The notes: generated by a model from the sequence alone, not told the origin. Positions 1 to 21,762 are shown, numbered from the stretch's first letter. The stretch is DNA of 64,000 nt from Nymphaea colorata (GCF_008831285.2 NC_045150.1:2058001-2122000), one strand, 5' to 3'. Program-made: numbers and translations.

Positions 1-875
1 TTCTTCTTTTGTTCACTTTTTTTCTCTGCACATGTACCTACAGCACAAGCCCACAACTCGGTTCTTCTTTTTCTTTCTTTCTCTCTTCCTTCATCATTGG
101 CATACACTCACATTGTCCCTCCTGCTGGTTTCATGAGAGTTCAAGAAGGGAACTCTAGTTCCTTCTTTCTTTCTCAAAAGCAGTGGAGTATGGCACTGTC
201 TGGTGCCCTTCCTCTTTTCTTTGCCCGCTCATTCAAATGATCTGCCCACTCACTCATGTGAGAGTTGTCAGATCCTGTTTTGAGGCTGAATCGACCCAAC
301 AAAGAGAACATTCATGAGGTCAATGGAATCGTCTCACGCAGCAACCTTATTGAAACCAATGTAGACCTGATGAGGCCCATACAAGAGGTTGATGGACTAG
401 ACCCCGGTGACACATGGATATGGAGGCTGATGCCAAACATAAGTTTTTGTCATTCTTGCATTGCCATGAGAATAAAAGGTGACTCATAAATCATATGGTG
501 ACTGTCATATTAAGTGTTGGTAGGGTTTATTAAATATGTGAATTTAGTAAATATAAAATGCACTAGCATATATAAATGCATGAAGTAATTTTACACATTT
601 TATGAATCATCCATATATATATATATGACGGAAAACATGAGAATTGATTTAAGACAAAAAATAATGACAAGGCATAACCAAACAACAATAAAAAAATAAG
701 TGCAAATAACATAAAAAAACAGAAATATGATATGAACAAAAAACAAGAGGAGGAGGAGGGAGAGAAAAAGTGAGCTAGTGCAGAAGACATCCTATGGGCA
801 ATGCGAAGGACGAGGTGGACATCTACCTTCATGACACATCCAATTGAAGGGACACTCGGTGATGTGTCCTCAGGA

Positions 876-1050
876 GGGGCAGAGTCAGAAATTTTTCATG
901 AGAGGGGTCAAATTAAAGTTTATAAATTTTGACAAGAGACAAAATATTATTTTTCAAAATTTTTATATAGGACAAGTAAAATTTTCTAAAATTTATATGC
1001 AATTTAAAAAAAAAATGAAGTGGGGGGAGGGTCCATGCACCTCCTGGAGA
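876..1050 (+). repeat. Interspersed repeat, copy 1 (second copy near 54712-54880)
   Basis: This AT-rich stretch opens with a motif like GGGGCAGAGTCAGAAA and runs through several AAATTTTTATATA-type blocks. It closes with a GC-rich GGGGAGGGTCCATGCACC. The same order of blocks, in the same orientation, is found at 54712-54880. Sequences of this style (a 'gggg-cagagccagaaa' head and a 'ggtccatgcccc' tail) are common plant transposon debris. I cannot assign a superfamily. Confidence 0.55.
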
Positions 1051-1484
1051 TTGTTACACTTTTCTAAAACCACCACCAAAAGCAATGAACGAAGACCACC
1101 ATGTAAAATGCCAACGGCTACTAACCGAAGGTAAAGGTGAAAAGAGAAGAAGCTACCTCGGTCAAAAGGGAGGGTATGGGGGGAAGGAAGGCGCTACCTC
1201 GGTCAAAAGGGAGACAAAAGAAATGGCAGTCAACAAATAGGTGGTGCGAGAAAAAAAAAAAAAGAGAATGGAGGGAAGGAAAATAAGTAGTTAGATTTTA
1301 AGGAGATCGAATGTTAGGGATTAAGTTGAAAAAAAAAACAAACAAACTGTATTTTTAAGAAACAGAAATGGTCCTTAAAGGAAAAACCAATCAGTCACTT
1401 AATCAAGACCTCTTGCTTGAAGGGTGCTTTTGTCTCTTGAATCAAAAGTTTTTTTTTTCCAATTTAATCTCTACCATAGATTTT

Positions 1485-1486
<2 letters not shown>

Positions 1487-1575
<89 letters not shown>
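1487..1575. repeat. (TA)n microsatellite
   Basis: An uninterrupted run of about 44 TA dinucleotides. It creates long spurious Tyr-Ile open frames on both strands, which are not genes. Confidence 0.95.
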
Positions 1576-1580
<5 letters not shown>

Positions 1581-1730
1581 AAATGACTAGTAACTACCTG
1601 TTTTTGTGTATACATATCTCCAGAACATAACAAATACATAAAGGCACTAAGGTTTTCTGCATTGATGTTTTTGTGAGCTAGGAAATTGTGAACTCCAGGT
1701 GCAAAGAGTTTGGATTCTAGTTCAATATCA

Positions 1731-1822
1731 GACCTTGTCTGAATTCAATCTATTGGATTTAATGAATATCCAATCGGATCTTGTCTGAATCCAATCTATT
1801 GGATTTATTGAATATCCAGTCT
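1731..1822. repeat. 46-bp tandem duplication
   Basis: Two adjacent copies of a ~46-bp unit that begins GA(C/T)CTTGTCTGAAT and contains CAATCTATTGGATTTA differ at only a few positions. The unit has no coding content. It lies in intergenic DNA upstream of the LysRS gene. Confidence 0.75.
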
Positions 1823-2214
1823 ATTAGATTTAGTTCATACATAAGATTGATCTGGACAATGGCATAACTAAAAAAAATTGGTTGGAGAGGCAATCATTTA
1901 TAAATACTCATCTGGAGGGGCACCTATATATGTATAAAAGTGAATATTAAATTTGCCAATGTACAAATAATGAAAATTTAAGAAGCTAGTGTGGGCAACT
2001 GCCCAGACCAGCCCACATGTGGGTCCGCCACTAGATCTGGACCCCAAGACTGTTAAACTTCGAGTTAATTAGATCTGGATTTGCTTTCAGTTTGTCTATC
2101 AAAGTCCGAACAGGTATTAATCCAAATATGTGAAACCGAGTTAGGTCCGTTGACATAGAAATTGATGGGCTTCGGGCTTCATGGAAGCCTGATCTCTTAT
2201 AGTCGGCCTTTTAT

Positions 2215-2577
2215 TAGGGGGCGTTTGAATTGCGTGGATGGAACCAGATAATAAAATCAATATTGCAAGTTAATTTTTTCTATGTTAAATATCTATACAT
2301 TTTGAAAATCAGTTCTTACCATATCATAATGCATTTCAGAATTGGGTTTGAATTTCAAAATCAGATTTGTTTAAAGCAAATTTATATTGACAATTTAAAA
2401 TTTCATATTCAGATTGCATTTGAACTGTGAATTTAAAATTTCTGTTCAAATATGGTATGAACTTTTCTCATTTACTGTCGAATCCCGATATGTTATCCGA
2501 TAAACCGGATATAGTAAAATTATAAATCCGGTACCAATCGGATCCATTGACATACCAGTCCCCCTCTCAAACGCCTA
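2215..2577. mobile_element. Possible MITE with short inverted ends
   Basis: The left edge reads TAGGGGGCGTTTGA. The right edge, reverse-complemented, reads TAGGCGTTTGAGAGGGG, giving imperfect terminal inverted repeats around about 360 bp of AT-rich, non-coding DNA. That is the form of a non-autonomous DNA transposon. I could not define a target-site duplication, so this is tentative. Confidence 0.35.
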
Positions 2578-2854
2578 CAAGACAAGATTGGACCAAATTG
2601 GACCCGGGAACATCTTGAGGACTGGATCACGACCCGGATCGAGACCCCGCACTCCCTCAGTGGAGTAGAGATTGCTTAGGACGTGAAGATGGTCGACGTC
2701 CCCCGAAGACCAGTTAAGGAGCGAACATCACCCGTCCATCAAGCTCTTAGTCGATCGACGACCGTCGGATTCTAAGCCCCTCAGAAACCCTCAACTGACA
2801 AACAGCGTACTTATTCAGTTCAGTGGCGCGCCAACCCTAACGCCTTCAGATTCC

Positions 2855-2856
<2 letters not shown>

Positions 2857-2896
<40 letters not shown>
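2857..2896 (+). repeat. (CT)20 microsatellite in the LysRS 5' leader/promoter
   Basis: About twenty CT units end 78 bp before the LysRS start codon. CT-rich tracts near start sites are common in plant promoters and leaders. It may influence expression, but that is inference only. Confidence 0.85.
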
Positions 2897-2897
<1 letters not shown>

Positions 2898-2974
2898 GCA
2901 GCAGGGGGAAGAAGGGAAGCGAAGAGAAAGAAGGAGCCCTAGAATCTTCGATCGAGCTTAGCCTGCGATCACCG

Positions 2975-11689
<8,715 letters not shown>

Positions 11690-12310
11690 TTGGGTGCAAC
11701 AGTTGGTCTCTTGCGATTTCACTACAGTTGAATGCCTGTGATCGGCCAACAAATTCTTCTTCAGCTCTAATTGGAGAAGGTGATAGGAAAATTTTGTATC
11801 AAGCATGTTAAGAAAATTAGACTTGATTCTTCAAACTGAAAATGGTGCACACTTTATTCATTAAACTGATGTATTGATTGTCTGCGCATTTGGGGGGTAG
11901 TTTGGCAACTTTGTCAGGACTGGTGCTTCTTATATGATGTGTAATATTCGGTCTTGTTTTGTTTGGTAAAAGTTGATGCCCAGATGTCTCTCCACCGAAA
12001 GATGTTCGTATATGATGATATTTTGCAATTGTAGACAGCGAAATGGCGTGCAACAACTAAAAGAAAACGGAGGTTGGACATGTTTCTCGATATGCATTCA
12101 CCAGCTCGCTTGTTGTTCCATCTCTTTTTCTTTAATGAAGAGAGGAGCCGAAAGTATTTTAGATCAGTCCCATTATGACCTACAAGGTAGATTTTTTCGG
12201 TTAAACTGTTCTGATTATCCTCAAGTTTCGTCCTAAGCTGCCTGCTTGCGTAATCATTTTTGAAGACATTTATGAGCTGAGCATTCCAATAATTTAAAAT
12301 CACCAAGCAT
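11690..12310 (+). other. Likely 3' UTR and downstream flank of LysRS
   Basis: A good acceptor (GTCGCTGCAG) ends at 11687. The DNA after it has no long open frame that fits the LysRS C-terminus. It is read as the 3' UTR exon of the LysRS transcript, with its end unknown. The DNA further on to 12310 shows nothing else recognisable. Confidence 0.4.
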
Positions 12311-12779
12311 TACAGTGATTTAATAGTTACTGGTATTTACTTTATTCAAGCTACTGAAAGATAAATTGGTCTGAACAATGGTCTCAGGGTGGTGTGCGTC
12401 ACACTTTAGTGGACTTTTAGCCTTAAACAAAGTTGAAAATTAAGTTGATTTGGTTCGGATGTTTGCGCAATATAATGGATAATTAAAACCAAATGGTTCA
12501 GATGGTTTCATAACAATTATGTTCATGTAAATATACAATGTAATATGAGAGTAATCCCATATGGTGCTGTATAAAAGGTGTATAGAAGAGGGAGAAGAGC
12601 CAACTACATATAGAAAAAGATGTAAATTTCTTTGATATCTCCAAACCGGCTAGTCCAATTGATAGTCTTCTTAAATCCTCCGTACTGTTTGATGCATGGT
12701 GTGTTTAATCACATCTAATCAATGTAATGCATCGGGCAGTTATGATTTGGATGAAACTCAAGATGGCTAGACAATTTTA

Positions 12780-13330
12780 GCAAATATTATATATGAAAAA
12801 TTGATAAAAAAACAACCAATAGGTCAAAGACAAAAACCAATTTTTTTTTGTAAAAAATTATTTTAAAGAAAATATAAACGTCCTAATATATGAATAAAAA
12901 CTATTTTGATATCAAATATGTTTTAAAACAAGTTTTTATGAGATGTTGATTTTTCTATTATCAAAATGTTGGTGCAATGAGAGCCATTCATTTTTTATTA
13001 TGAAAACCTAAAAAAATCAACTTAATATATATTTTGCATCAACTTATTTGGTAAGTTATATTAAAAAAACACTTTAAATATCATATTTAAAAGGTTTGGA
13101 TGTTGTCCCTGACCTTTTGGTTTGGTTTATATACTATAATTGGTAGGTGCTACATGCTTAGATGTAGAATGAATAACATACAATCTCAGCCCGTAATTTT
13201 TTTTCAAAGTGATGGCATAAAAAGGTCATGAGACATTTTGGTCGTCTAATATTAGTTTAAGTCTTTTTTACCTCTAAAAAGTCCATGACTGAAATTGTTT
13301 TTTTATCTACATTACGTCTAAGTATATAGC
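12780..13330 (+). repeat. Degenerate interspersed repeat, copy A (inverted partner near 45130-45570)
   Basis: AT-rich non-coding DNA. Several landmarks recur in the same order on the opposite strand at 45130-45570: a 'AAACATAAACATCCTAAT'-like block, ACTATTTTGATAT, GAGAGCCATTCATTTT and ATCAACTTAAT. It is therefore a dispersed repeat family present twice in the window in opposite orientation. No protein-coding remnant was recognised. Confidence 0.6.
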
Positions 13331-14107
13331 ACCTACGAATCTTTCTCTTCCCCTCTCCCTCTCCCTCTCCTTTTCTATATAAATAAATAATGGTAAAACC
13401 TAATTGAAAACATGCTACTTACTATATAAGCTGCTTCAGTAAGCAAGTGCAACAATGTTATCTGAAAATGTACAACAAAAACGGCTTCCTCTGAACTTCA
13501 CATTTCTGTAACTTGATGCAGTTAGTTAATGAATAGTTATAAGACTATTCACATATTTTGACTTCCAAGTAATGAATACAAAACTTCCAAGAATAACTTG
13601 CTAGATCCCCATAAAAGACAGGTTTTCAATTACAATCGACGTGCATATTTCTCTTCTCAGGCATCAAGAATCAAAAAACCCACTTATAGACCACGATATG
13701 CTGTGATTCGGAACTAATCCTACTGCATTCACCAATTCTGCATCCAAAATATTTACCATGTAAAAGTAAGTTCAGGAGAACTAGGAAGACAACATCTCAT
13801 TTGAAGATCCTACTCAAGACCAAGCACCAAGAGAAGCCAAATGTTTAGGCAAAAAGAGGCATGACAAAGAAAAGCAAACCTAATAACCAGGAGCCATAAA
13901 ACTGATAAGCTATTATATCTTGGAAAAACGACAGTAGCTACAGAAAGAAACCTCAATAAATGTGATGAAAAACTATTTAAATATGTAAAAAAAATTAGAC
14001 TAACAAATCTGCACAAAAGGCAAAAAATTTACAAGACAAACGAAGAAGCAAATGAAGCACATAAAATTCTTTGAGCTCTATCAGATTACTGGAGTTTTCG
14101 CCCGTAA
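13331..14107. other. Intergenic, no recognisable feature
   Basis: AT-rich DNA with a short (TCTCCC)n-like tract near 13350. I see no gene, RNA or repeat structure here. Confidence 0.5.
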
Positions 14108-14299
14108 CTACCTTCTTGCAAGGTCTACTAACTTGTAAATAAGTCTTTTCAGCTCCAGATCATTAGGATTGCCTCCCCTTTGCCATGGTTTATTCACCAT
14201 GACTGTTGGCATTTCGGATTGGTAGTTGGCTTCAAATAAAAACTCCAAAACTTTTCTGTAGTTTTTGTGTAGTTCTTCAAATTCTTGTCTAACTTCCAC
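14108..14299 (-). other. Unidentified 63-codon ORF, possibly a transposon relic
   Basis: The ORF encodes a charged, helix-prone peptide starting MEVRQEFEELHKNYR and ending KRLIYKLVDLARR. Its composition is more protein-like than the neighbouring spurious frames. Upstream it is blocked by a stop four codons before the Met, and no splice partner was found. I do not recognise the family. It could be a fragment of a retroelement gag or transposase, or chance. It lies 1.7 kb downstream of the O-fucosyltransferase-like gene on the same strand. Confidence 0.2.
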
Positions 14300-14652
14300 T
14301 TGTACTAGTTGACATCATTTTCTATTTTATGTATTCCATTTGCTGAATTTCTTTTCCAGTGTTAGTAATCAGATTATCTAGTTCTTCAATATCTAACATA
14401 AATAGTGGTCCACTATTTGAATTTTTGGGACATTTTAGTGTGTGGTACCTTTTCTTTTTCAGTAATTAATTTCCGCTTCTCCTAAGGTTTCTATCAATTC
14501 CTTTTTGTTTATCCTCTTCAGGTTTTTTTTCTGACAGTTTCCTGTGCGCACCCTATGTTTGTAAATCCATGTATGTTCTTTGGATGATCATATCATTTGC
14601 TCTATTTGGCAGTAATAACTAAAATAGTGGCTTGTGGTGATTGAGTATGTTT

Positions 14653-14764
14653 AGACCACCTATATGAAGAGGAGACAAAAACATATATGGAAGAAGAAAA
14701 GGGTAGATAGACCACCTATATGAAGAGGAGACAAAAACAAATATGGAAGAAGAAAAGGGTAGAC
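14653..14764. repeat. 56-bp tandem duplication
   Basis: Two nearly identical copies of a 56-bp unit start at 14653 and 14709. Each reads AGACCACCTATATGAAGAGG at its start, and they differ by a single base in the ATATATGG/AAATATGG segment. Near identity points to a recent event. Confidence 0.85.
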
Positions 14765-15970
14765 AAAATATGAAGAGTGGCAAACTTATGGAAAGTGAAG
14801 ATGAAAATCATTTAAATGAACTGCATAAGGGAGTCGTGATATTATTCATAAAATGGAAGGCTAATAGTGAAAAGAAATACCATAACATTCCAAGGCAGGG
14901 CATATACTATAGTTTACAACCAAAAATACTACATATACATGTGAAACAATATGTCTGAAATATCAATATAGTCAAAACAAGACAAATTTGAAAAGCAAAT
15001 ATCTCTCAATACATCTCCCAATAAGATCTAAAACTTTTAATTCCAGCTTTATGAAGGGTCAAGTGAAGACCTTTGATTTACACGAACTCAAGCACAACTG
15101 AAGTCCATCATTCCTCCAGAAGAGAAGCAAATAGTCGACAATCAAGTTTGCTTAAGCCCCAGGTCTCTTCAAAAGGTCTCACCTTACATTATTGAGTTAC
15201 CTTTGTATCACGCATAAATGATGTACTTTGTTTCATATCTTGTCCTCATGTCATTTTCCTATGTGAAGAGAAAAATAGTCAACTTTTATGTTCTCATATT
15301 TTTATTTTCTCTTCCAAGCATGCCAAAGGTCTTGCTATAAATCCAGTCACCTTTGTAATAGTTTATGCTTCATTATAAATGGAATGCAGGAAAGGCTACT
15401 TTCTACAAATTGAAAAAATAAAACGGATTGCAAAGGAAATAACGAATCTTAATTACCCCACTTGAGTTTAACTGGTTTCTAGATCTTTTACCGATAAACC
15501 TTCTGTAAGTACATGAGTTTAAGTATAAATCGCCAACCTCTGGAGAGACACCGAATCATACTAAAAAAAAACAGGATAAAATAACTTGCACGAACAGGTG
15601 CAGTTATTTGAGCTTTTTGTTGAACTATACCGTACCAGATCCAACGGTTTCGCAGCTAATAAAAGTTGAAGCTATGTCATTCATTTTAATTACATATAAT
15701 AAACAATAAGTGAACGTATCTTCACAATTTGGTTTCCTTTCCAGCCAGATTCCACTAGTTTACATGAACCAGCATGATAATTGCTCATCAGATACTGGAT
15801 AAGAACAGAGGCTTTAGCAAAAAGACATATTTAAGCAGACCTTGGAAGGAAAAAGGATCAATTATCATCAGTTGGCATGAACCTAGATACATGCAACCCA
15901 AGGAGAACCTTAAGCATAAGCCGATTCAAAGTTCAAACACCCAGTATGGGATTAAAGTTTTGTGTTCACC

Positions 15971-18900
15971 TTAAGCCATGTGTGTGTGACCCGTCTTACA
16001 GATGCATTCAGGAAAAGGATTCTCATAAAATGATTCCTCAGTGCGAAGCCGTGCTCGACCTTTAACTCCAGGCAAGGGGCCTTTTCTTTCTCTGGGTGTA
16101 CCAAGTCTGTGGACAACATATGAATTCATTTGATCATTGACTTAAATCACTTCAAAAAGGAAAAATCTCATGGAACTCCAGACGACATAGAAAAGCCTCT
16201 TTGGCAAATGCATCATAAAATGTCCGAAATTGCAGAAATTGCTCTAAATTAGAAAAAAAAAAGGCTCACATTGACCTTCCTTCACATAGGGAACTGCAGA
16301 ACTGCATTACCTAGATTTATGCATCTGACTCACAAGTGATGAAAAGAAGGGTCCTTCTTTGAGCTCTCCAGCTTCTGTCTTATCAAAAAGCTCTACCAGT
16401 CCTTTCCTGCAGGCATAGAGAAAAGTAATGGAATAGTTCAGCATTTTCTCATGTCATGCAAATAAAAGAGCAGATGAATGTTGTGGACACTTTTTTCTGC
16501 ACATGTCAGGATCAATCCGCCAGGAAAAAACATTTAGTCACGAAAATTAGGTAAGATATCACAACATGTCTATTCTTGTGTTACAAGTGCTCATGACAAA
16601 AAGTTGACATGCCACATCTCAAAATGGATAAAGCGGTCTTTACTCAAGAACATCCGTCACATAACCTTTGAACAAGATGCATGCTCCACTTTCTAACAAG
16701 AGAGAGAGAGGTTGGGGATGGTTGATGGTTTTCATTTCCGTACACCACTTGCCCATAAAAAAGACAAGTAGAGCAAGCATAAGGCCAAAAGAGAATCAAG
16801 CATTACCATTATGATAAAAAGATTGGATTATGAAGCATGATTCTCTATGCAGGACCCAGGGAGCATCAGTTGTTAAATTTGAAACCTAACCACATCAATA
16901 TATTACTTAGATTGGGACAACCACATAAATGTTATGGACGGCAGTTTCTCAGCAAGATATATAAGGAAATGTACCTGTCAGGACTAATTGTCATGCGATG
17001 GCCTAAAAACCTGCGATGACCCTCAACTGCTCTTGCCATGTTTCCTGAATATGAAGGTACAAACACATCGCTTTCAACAGATACAATGTAATCTATAGCT
17101 GCAGTCTGAGATGCATGACTTGCAAATACTTCCAGTTCTTCAGGCATTGCCACTGTTTCCTGTCAAATTTATTCTTCGAAGTCACCCACTCAACATTCAG
17201 CATACATATGGCATGAAATATCATAAACATAAAATATTACCATATCCTTTAGTCATGAATTCAATCACAACATTATGGAACCAACCTTGAAATATAGGTT
17301 TGGGAAGTAAGATTTTAACTCCGCAAGGTGTCTATCTCCACCATATATCTCACCAGCAGCAATGTATATCAAAGTAGATGAAGGATACCCCAGAGCTCGC
17401 AGGAAAATCCCAACCTCCTTGGGGGTAAGTGGACAGTTGCCTCCAATTCTCTGCTCTGTTGAGTTTATCTGCTTCGTTTTCCAATGGTTAGTATTCTGCC
17501 TACAAAAAAAACAGAGCCACACTCTTAGAATTTAACTATGAGTCCAAACCAATAATCAAGTAAGCATGACTGTGTGTCATTTCTCACCTCATTATTGACA
17601 GTTCTTTAGCTTCATTATCAGTTAAGCCATAAGTACAACCAGTAAAAGACAGCATGTCCTTTTCATATCGCAGGTGAAGGGCAATATATTTCCCATGCGA
17701 CCTCAAGCGTTCCACCAGCTTCTGTTCTGTCATTGTCATGCATTCAGAGCATAATTAATAAGCTGAGACCTCTTAGATAAAGCCTGGCAAAAAAATTGTT
17801 TTTGCCCAAGGATCACAATAGGAAATACAAAGCACAGAGTAACCAGACCATTCCTATTTCCTCAATGGGACGAGAGAAGCGGAGGGCATAATACATTGCA
17901 CGGCAGCGCAACCTTTGAATATCAAGTGGCACGTCATTGTTTGAAAGCCGTGAATCAGATTTTGGGACATGAATGACCTGTAATTTTAACAGCATTAATG
18001 GAACTTGTGTAGAAACCAAGAAAATCATGATTACAGTTTTCACAGGAAAAAAAAAAAAAAAAAAAAAGAAAACAAGGATATCTGAGCTCATATGGAAACT
18101 GGAAGTATTAACTAAAATATATGCCACTAGTGATTACTCATCAAGTATGCTTCATCAGTATCTGTTTTATTTCCAGGAATCAGAATAACTATAGCTTGAC
18201 AAGTGACAACGGCATCATGTTAAAGCTTACACATAGACAGAGGATATTCCATGAACACCAAACTACCAATTGTAGAATATGAAAAGAAAATGAAATGCCA
18301 AAGCAAAGATATAAGTATTTGGAGTTGTGGACATTTTCTGTGAATGGATGCATTTTCTTTGAGATAATGACAAGACACGGAAGAAGACGAAGAGTCAAAG
18401 ACAACATGCAGTAGCCATCAGCATTGATGACTTGGAAGCCGTCTACAGTCATACCTCTCAACATTAACAATTGTAATTGTCTCCAGAACTATGTAGGAAC
18501 ATGTACACAAACACACAAATGAGGCATCTGGTGTATAAGTTCTTCTTTCATAGCTTTACAGAAATCAAAATTTTCCTATATGATTTGATAAAAGTAAATC
18601 TTAGAACTTCAGATAGATCTTAATCTCTTTATAAAGAAAAGAGAGAGAGGTTAGTTGTCTCCAAGGGACATATTACAAACAGCCTCCAGGATTCACTAGA
18701 TTTCATCCGAGTATTTTGCTTGAGGTGAAAATGGAAAGAATGATATTTATTTGGCCATACCATAAATTTTTTTTTCTCTAATAAGTTATGCCATGTGCTG
18801 CACATGAAGCTACTGTATTATCAACACGTCATTGCCTACATTTCTGCCAAACAAGTGACACACCATGTCCTGCATTTCTGTTAAACATGTGATACATGAC

Positions 18901-21636
18901 CATCCAACAGCTAAGTACATTAAGCGAGCATCTCATAGCATGTACCACAGTGTAGAAAAATACAACAAAAATCCAAGCTGCTACAAAACTATGACTCCTT
19001 TTAATCTTTCCAGTGTCCCGATAAATGGCAACAACCCATCCTCCAACCTGAAGTCATTTGGCCAGGTAAGTATATCAATTAACCACCACAAGCATGTAAA
19101 TCAACAGTTAGGACCATCATACCTTGTACGTTTTCCATAGCTGTGCTATGTCCTCATAATAGCTTTTAGAAGACCAAGAGGTGAAGTGCTTCCTGGCCTT
19201 GGGAACAGATTCCAACTCTTTTGGTAGCTCTTTGACAATTCTAACATCTCCTTTCAGGGTTGCAATGAAATGTTCTTCATCAAAAATGTCTGAGAAAGAA
19301 CTGATTTAAAGGGGAAAAGTTACAGAGACAACCATGCATGTACTGTAGAAGATGAATGGTTTATTCCTGAATACAACTAATACTACATACCTTGAATCTT
19401 GCCAGAAGGACTTTCTGTCCAGCTGAGGAATTACGAGTGTAGCATTCAACATCCGGGCCACAGCAACCATGTCACATATCTTCAGAGAACAGATGGTGAT
19501 GAGATCCATCAAAATCATAAAGAGTATGAACTTATCAGTTGAAACACACATGCAAATAAAACAATGGTGCTCCTATTCACAGATAAATCACAATCAGATG
19601 GGTATTGTTAAGTGTACAAGGAATAAAGAGTCAATCATTTAAATGTTTCATAAGAAGTCATACAAGGATACATAGTACCTAAAATACCACAAATTTAATT
19701 ATGTAAAGTTCATCACACATTTCTGGAACCATTCTCCACGTAGCTATGAAAAAAAATGTTAAAACATGATATTCAATAGATTCCATGCAAAATGTTCTCT
19801 AGGTAAGTGACAAAATTTTCATTTTGGTACAGGACTCGTTATCATTTAAATCAATTTATTGTCTTCATCAATAAACCAGGTTGGTTTAGCAAATACTGCC
19901 AGTGAGTATGTCTCTAAAGATATCAAAACTCTGAAAGCTTTCAGAAGATAAAGTACTTTATCTGTAGGAGAAGGTCGTTATTTTATTTTCAGAAGTACTT
20001 TTATCTTTCTTTGAAAATTAAGAGTCCTAGATTACACTTCATAAACAAACTACTCTATTGTATTCTAGAATTTAGATTCATGCTTAAACATTGGCCATGT
20101 CAAGGTCAGCCAGAAAAGGTTCTATGTCGTTTACTTGACCAGTATATGTTGCATCATATTCATGGAAGAAAGACCTGCTGGCTGCTGGCTGCAAGTGGTT
20201 TGCACACCTAGATGGATAAAACCTCCTTTATGTAGTGTTTGATAGCCTCGGATCTCGGATCCAAGGCTGAATTAGAAGTGCGCACTGTAATATCCAATCT
20301 TAATAGTGTGGATCTTAAAATCCATATTACATGTAACAACAATGGATTTAAGGTAGGATGGGGGTTGTCCTATCTTAAACCCACGGATCTCAGATCCGTA
20401 GTGAAACAAATACAGGTAAGCATTCAAACTGCACGATGTGAAGAATTTGATAGCAGGCCATGCATCCCTTGCCGCAGGTCGAAACATTGAAGAGACCCCC
20501 CTCCCAGACGGGGAGGGGCCCCTCAGGATTTCCCATCAATATGGACTTGTATATCAGAGTACGTAATGCAACCCGACCCCTTGTGTAGATGTCTTTTTTT
20601 TCTTATGGAAAAGAAGCCAATAGTCAAACTTGAAAAAAAAAGACCATTTTCTGCATTTCCAGATAAAGGCAGAAAACAAGCTGCAGCAAGATACCTCCAA
20701 AGTCCTTAGAAAACTTACCCCGGTGCGCATTTGATTTAATCCCCCATTGCTTCTCACGGTTATGTATCTATCCCAATCTTCAGGAGCTGATCAGCAAAGA
20801 GTATGAAGATTAGATAAGAAACATCAAAAGCCCAAGAATTTAGATAATCTAAGTTAATGAAGATGAAAAAAGCACAATAGAGAGTTCAAACATTTCGTGA
20901 TGAGGCCATAAATTTCGCTTGTCACATTTCACTTGGCATAACGAGTTAATATAATTGCAAAGTGAGAACCAATTGTGAAAGCCAACAGAACTAAAAGAGA
21001 GATAATCAAATAAGTAAACCTGTATAACTCCGTGTAGGTTTGGTACATGGACGGAGCTTCCGACTGAGGGGAACCCTCCATAACCACTCTTCCCCGTCCT
21101 GCAAACAAACCAACAGTTTTCACAGATTTGACATACGATCAAAAAAAAAATCCTAAGAAAAGAAAACCCGGTCTCAGATCTAGAAAGATGAGCAACAGAG
21201 TCAAATCATGTTCATGAAGACAATGAACAATAAAAATGGGGTCTTTACGCTCCCGAACTGCACGCAGTTACAATATTCAGGTGGGGAGACTGAGCATGCC
21301 CCAAATCATTAGCAATATAACAATAATTGCAGTTGTCCATTCTCTAACAACGGCAGCCCAAATCAACAGCTGTTCAGAGCTCAGTAGTACATTCCATCCA
21401 TTGTATCCACACAGACACACACAGCGAACCTCGTGGAAGACATTCTGTCCCTGGTTGGAGCGGGCATCCCGGAGATCAGGAACATTCTGCTTCTGCAACA
21501 CGGAGACCACGAGGAGGAAGGCGACAGAGGAGGAAATGACAATAAACAGCAGAAAGAAGGCCGGCGCCTTCTTCAGCGCAAGGGCCACCCTGGAAGAGGA
21601 AGACCTGAAAGCGGTCCTCCCCCTGCCGCTTACCAT
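15971..21636 (-). CDS. O-fucosyltransferase family protein (GT65-like), Golgi type II membrane protein, 504 aa, 11 exons
   Basis: A plant 'GDP-fucose protein O-fucosyltransferase' family member, presumed to glycosylate glycans or proteins in the Golgi. Exons (minus strand, gene order): 21430-21636, 21020-21098, 20719-20786, 19391-19479, 19123-19300, 17849-17977, 17588-17721, 17286-17499, 16975-17159, 16311-16406, 15971-16106. All junctions keep phase. A short basic N-terminus is followed by one membrane segment (residues ~25-47, [15 protein letters not shown]...), as in type II Golgi enzymes. Conserved blocks are [10 protein letters not shown] (109-118) and [16 protein letters not shown], then the HLRYEKDM block (266-273) with its Arg, [10 protein letters not shown], and [14 protein letters not shown] with GHRRFLG near 395-419. 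The C-terminus carries the GPLPGVKGR and EESFYENP style ending. Length is normal. The ATG at 21636 is the first in frame after a stop. The precise acceptor is unknown. Confidence 0.93.
18041..18067. repeat. Poly-A tract in the O-fucosyltransferase-like gene intron
   Basis: An A-rich run of about 20 bases (poly-T on the gene strand) lies just upstream of the exon ending at 17977. It may serve as an extended polypyrimidine tract for that acceptor, because the gene is on the minus strand. Confidence 0.5.
20233..20412. mobile_element. MITE-like element inside intron 3 of the O-fucosyltransferase-like gene
   Basis: The left edge reads GTGTTTGATAGCC then TCGGATCTCGGATCC. The right edge, reverse-complemented, reads GTATTTGTTTCACTA then CGGATCTGAGATCC, so the ends form ~28-bp imperfect inverted repeats around ~180 bp of non-coding DNA. 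Size and symmetry fit a hAT- or PIF-type MITE. The target-site duplication is not clear. Confidence 0.55.
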
Positions 21637-21762
21637 CACTGAAGATCGCCGCCGCCACCATGCATTGATTTAGAGGTTCAAGACAATCCTCTCCTCCTCC
21701 CTTGCTCGGTCCAAGACTCCGACCCCAAGTTTCTACTTTCTAGCTCATCGGACGAAATCTCT

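Noticed and set aside
265-489. 74-codon ORF at the left edge
   Set aside because: No recognised domain or splice partner. It could be transposon debris, but there is not enough to support a gene.
1368-1639. Overlapping Tyr-Ile repeat ORFs
   Set aside because: These are pure translation of a (TA)n microsatellite; the same artefact occurs at 46011-46196 and 21854-21930.
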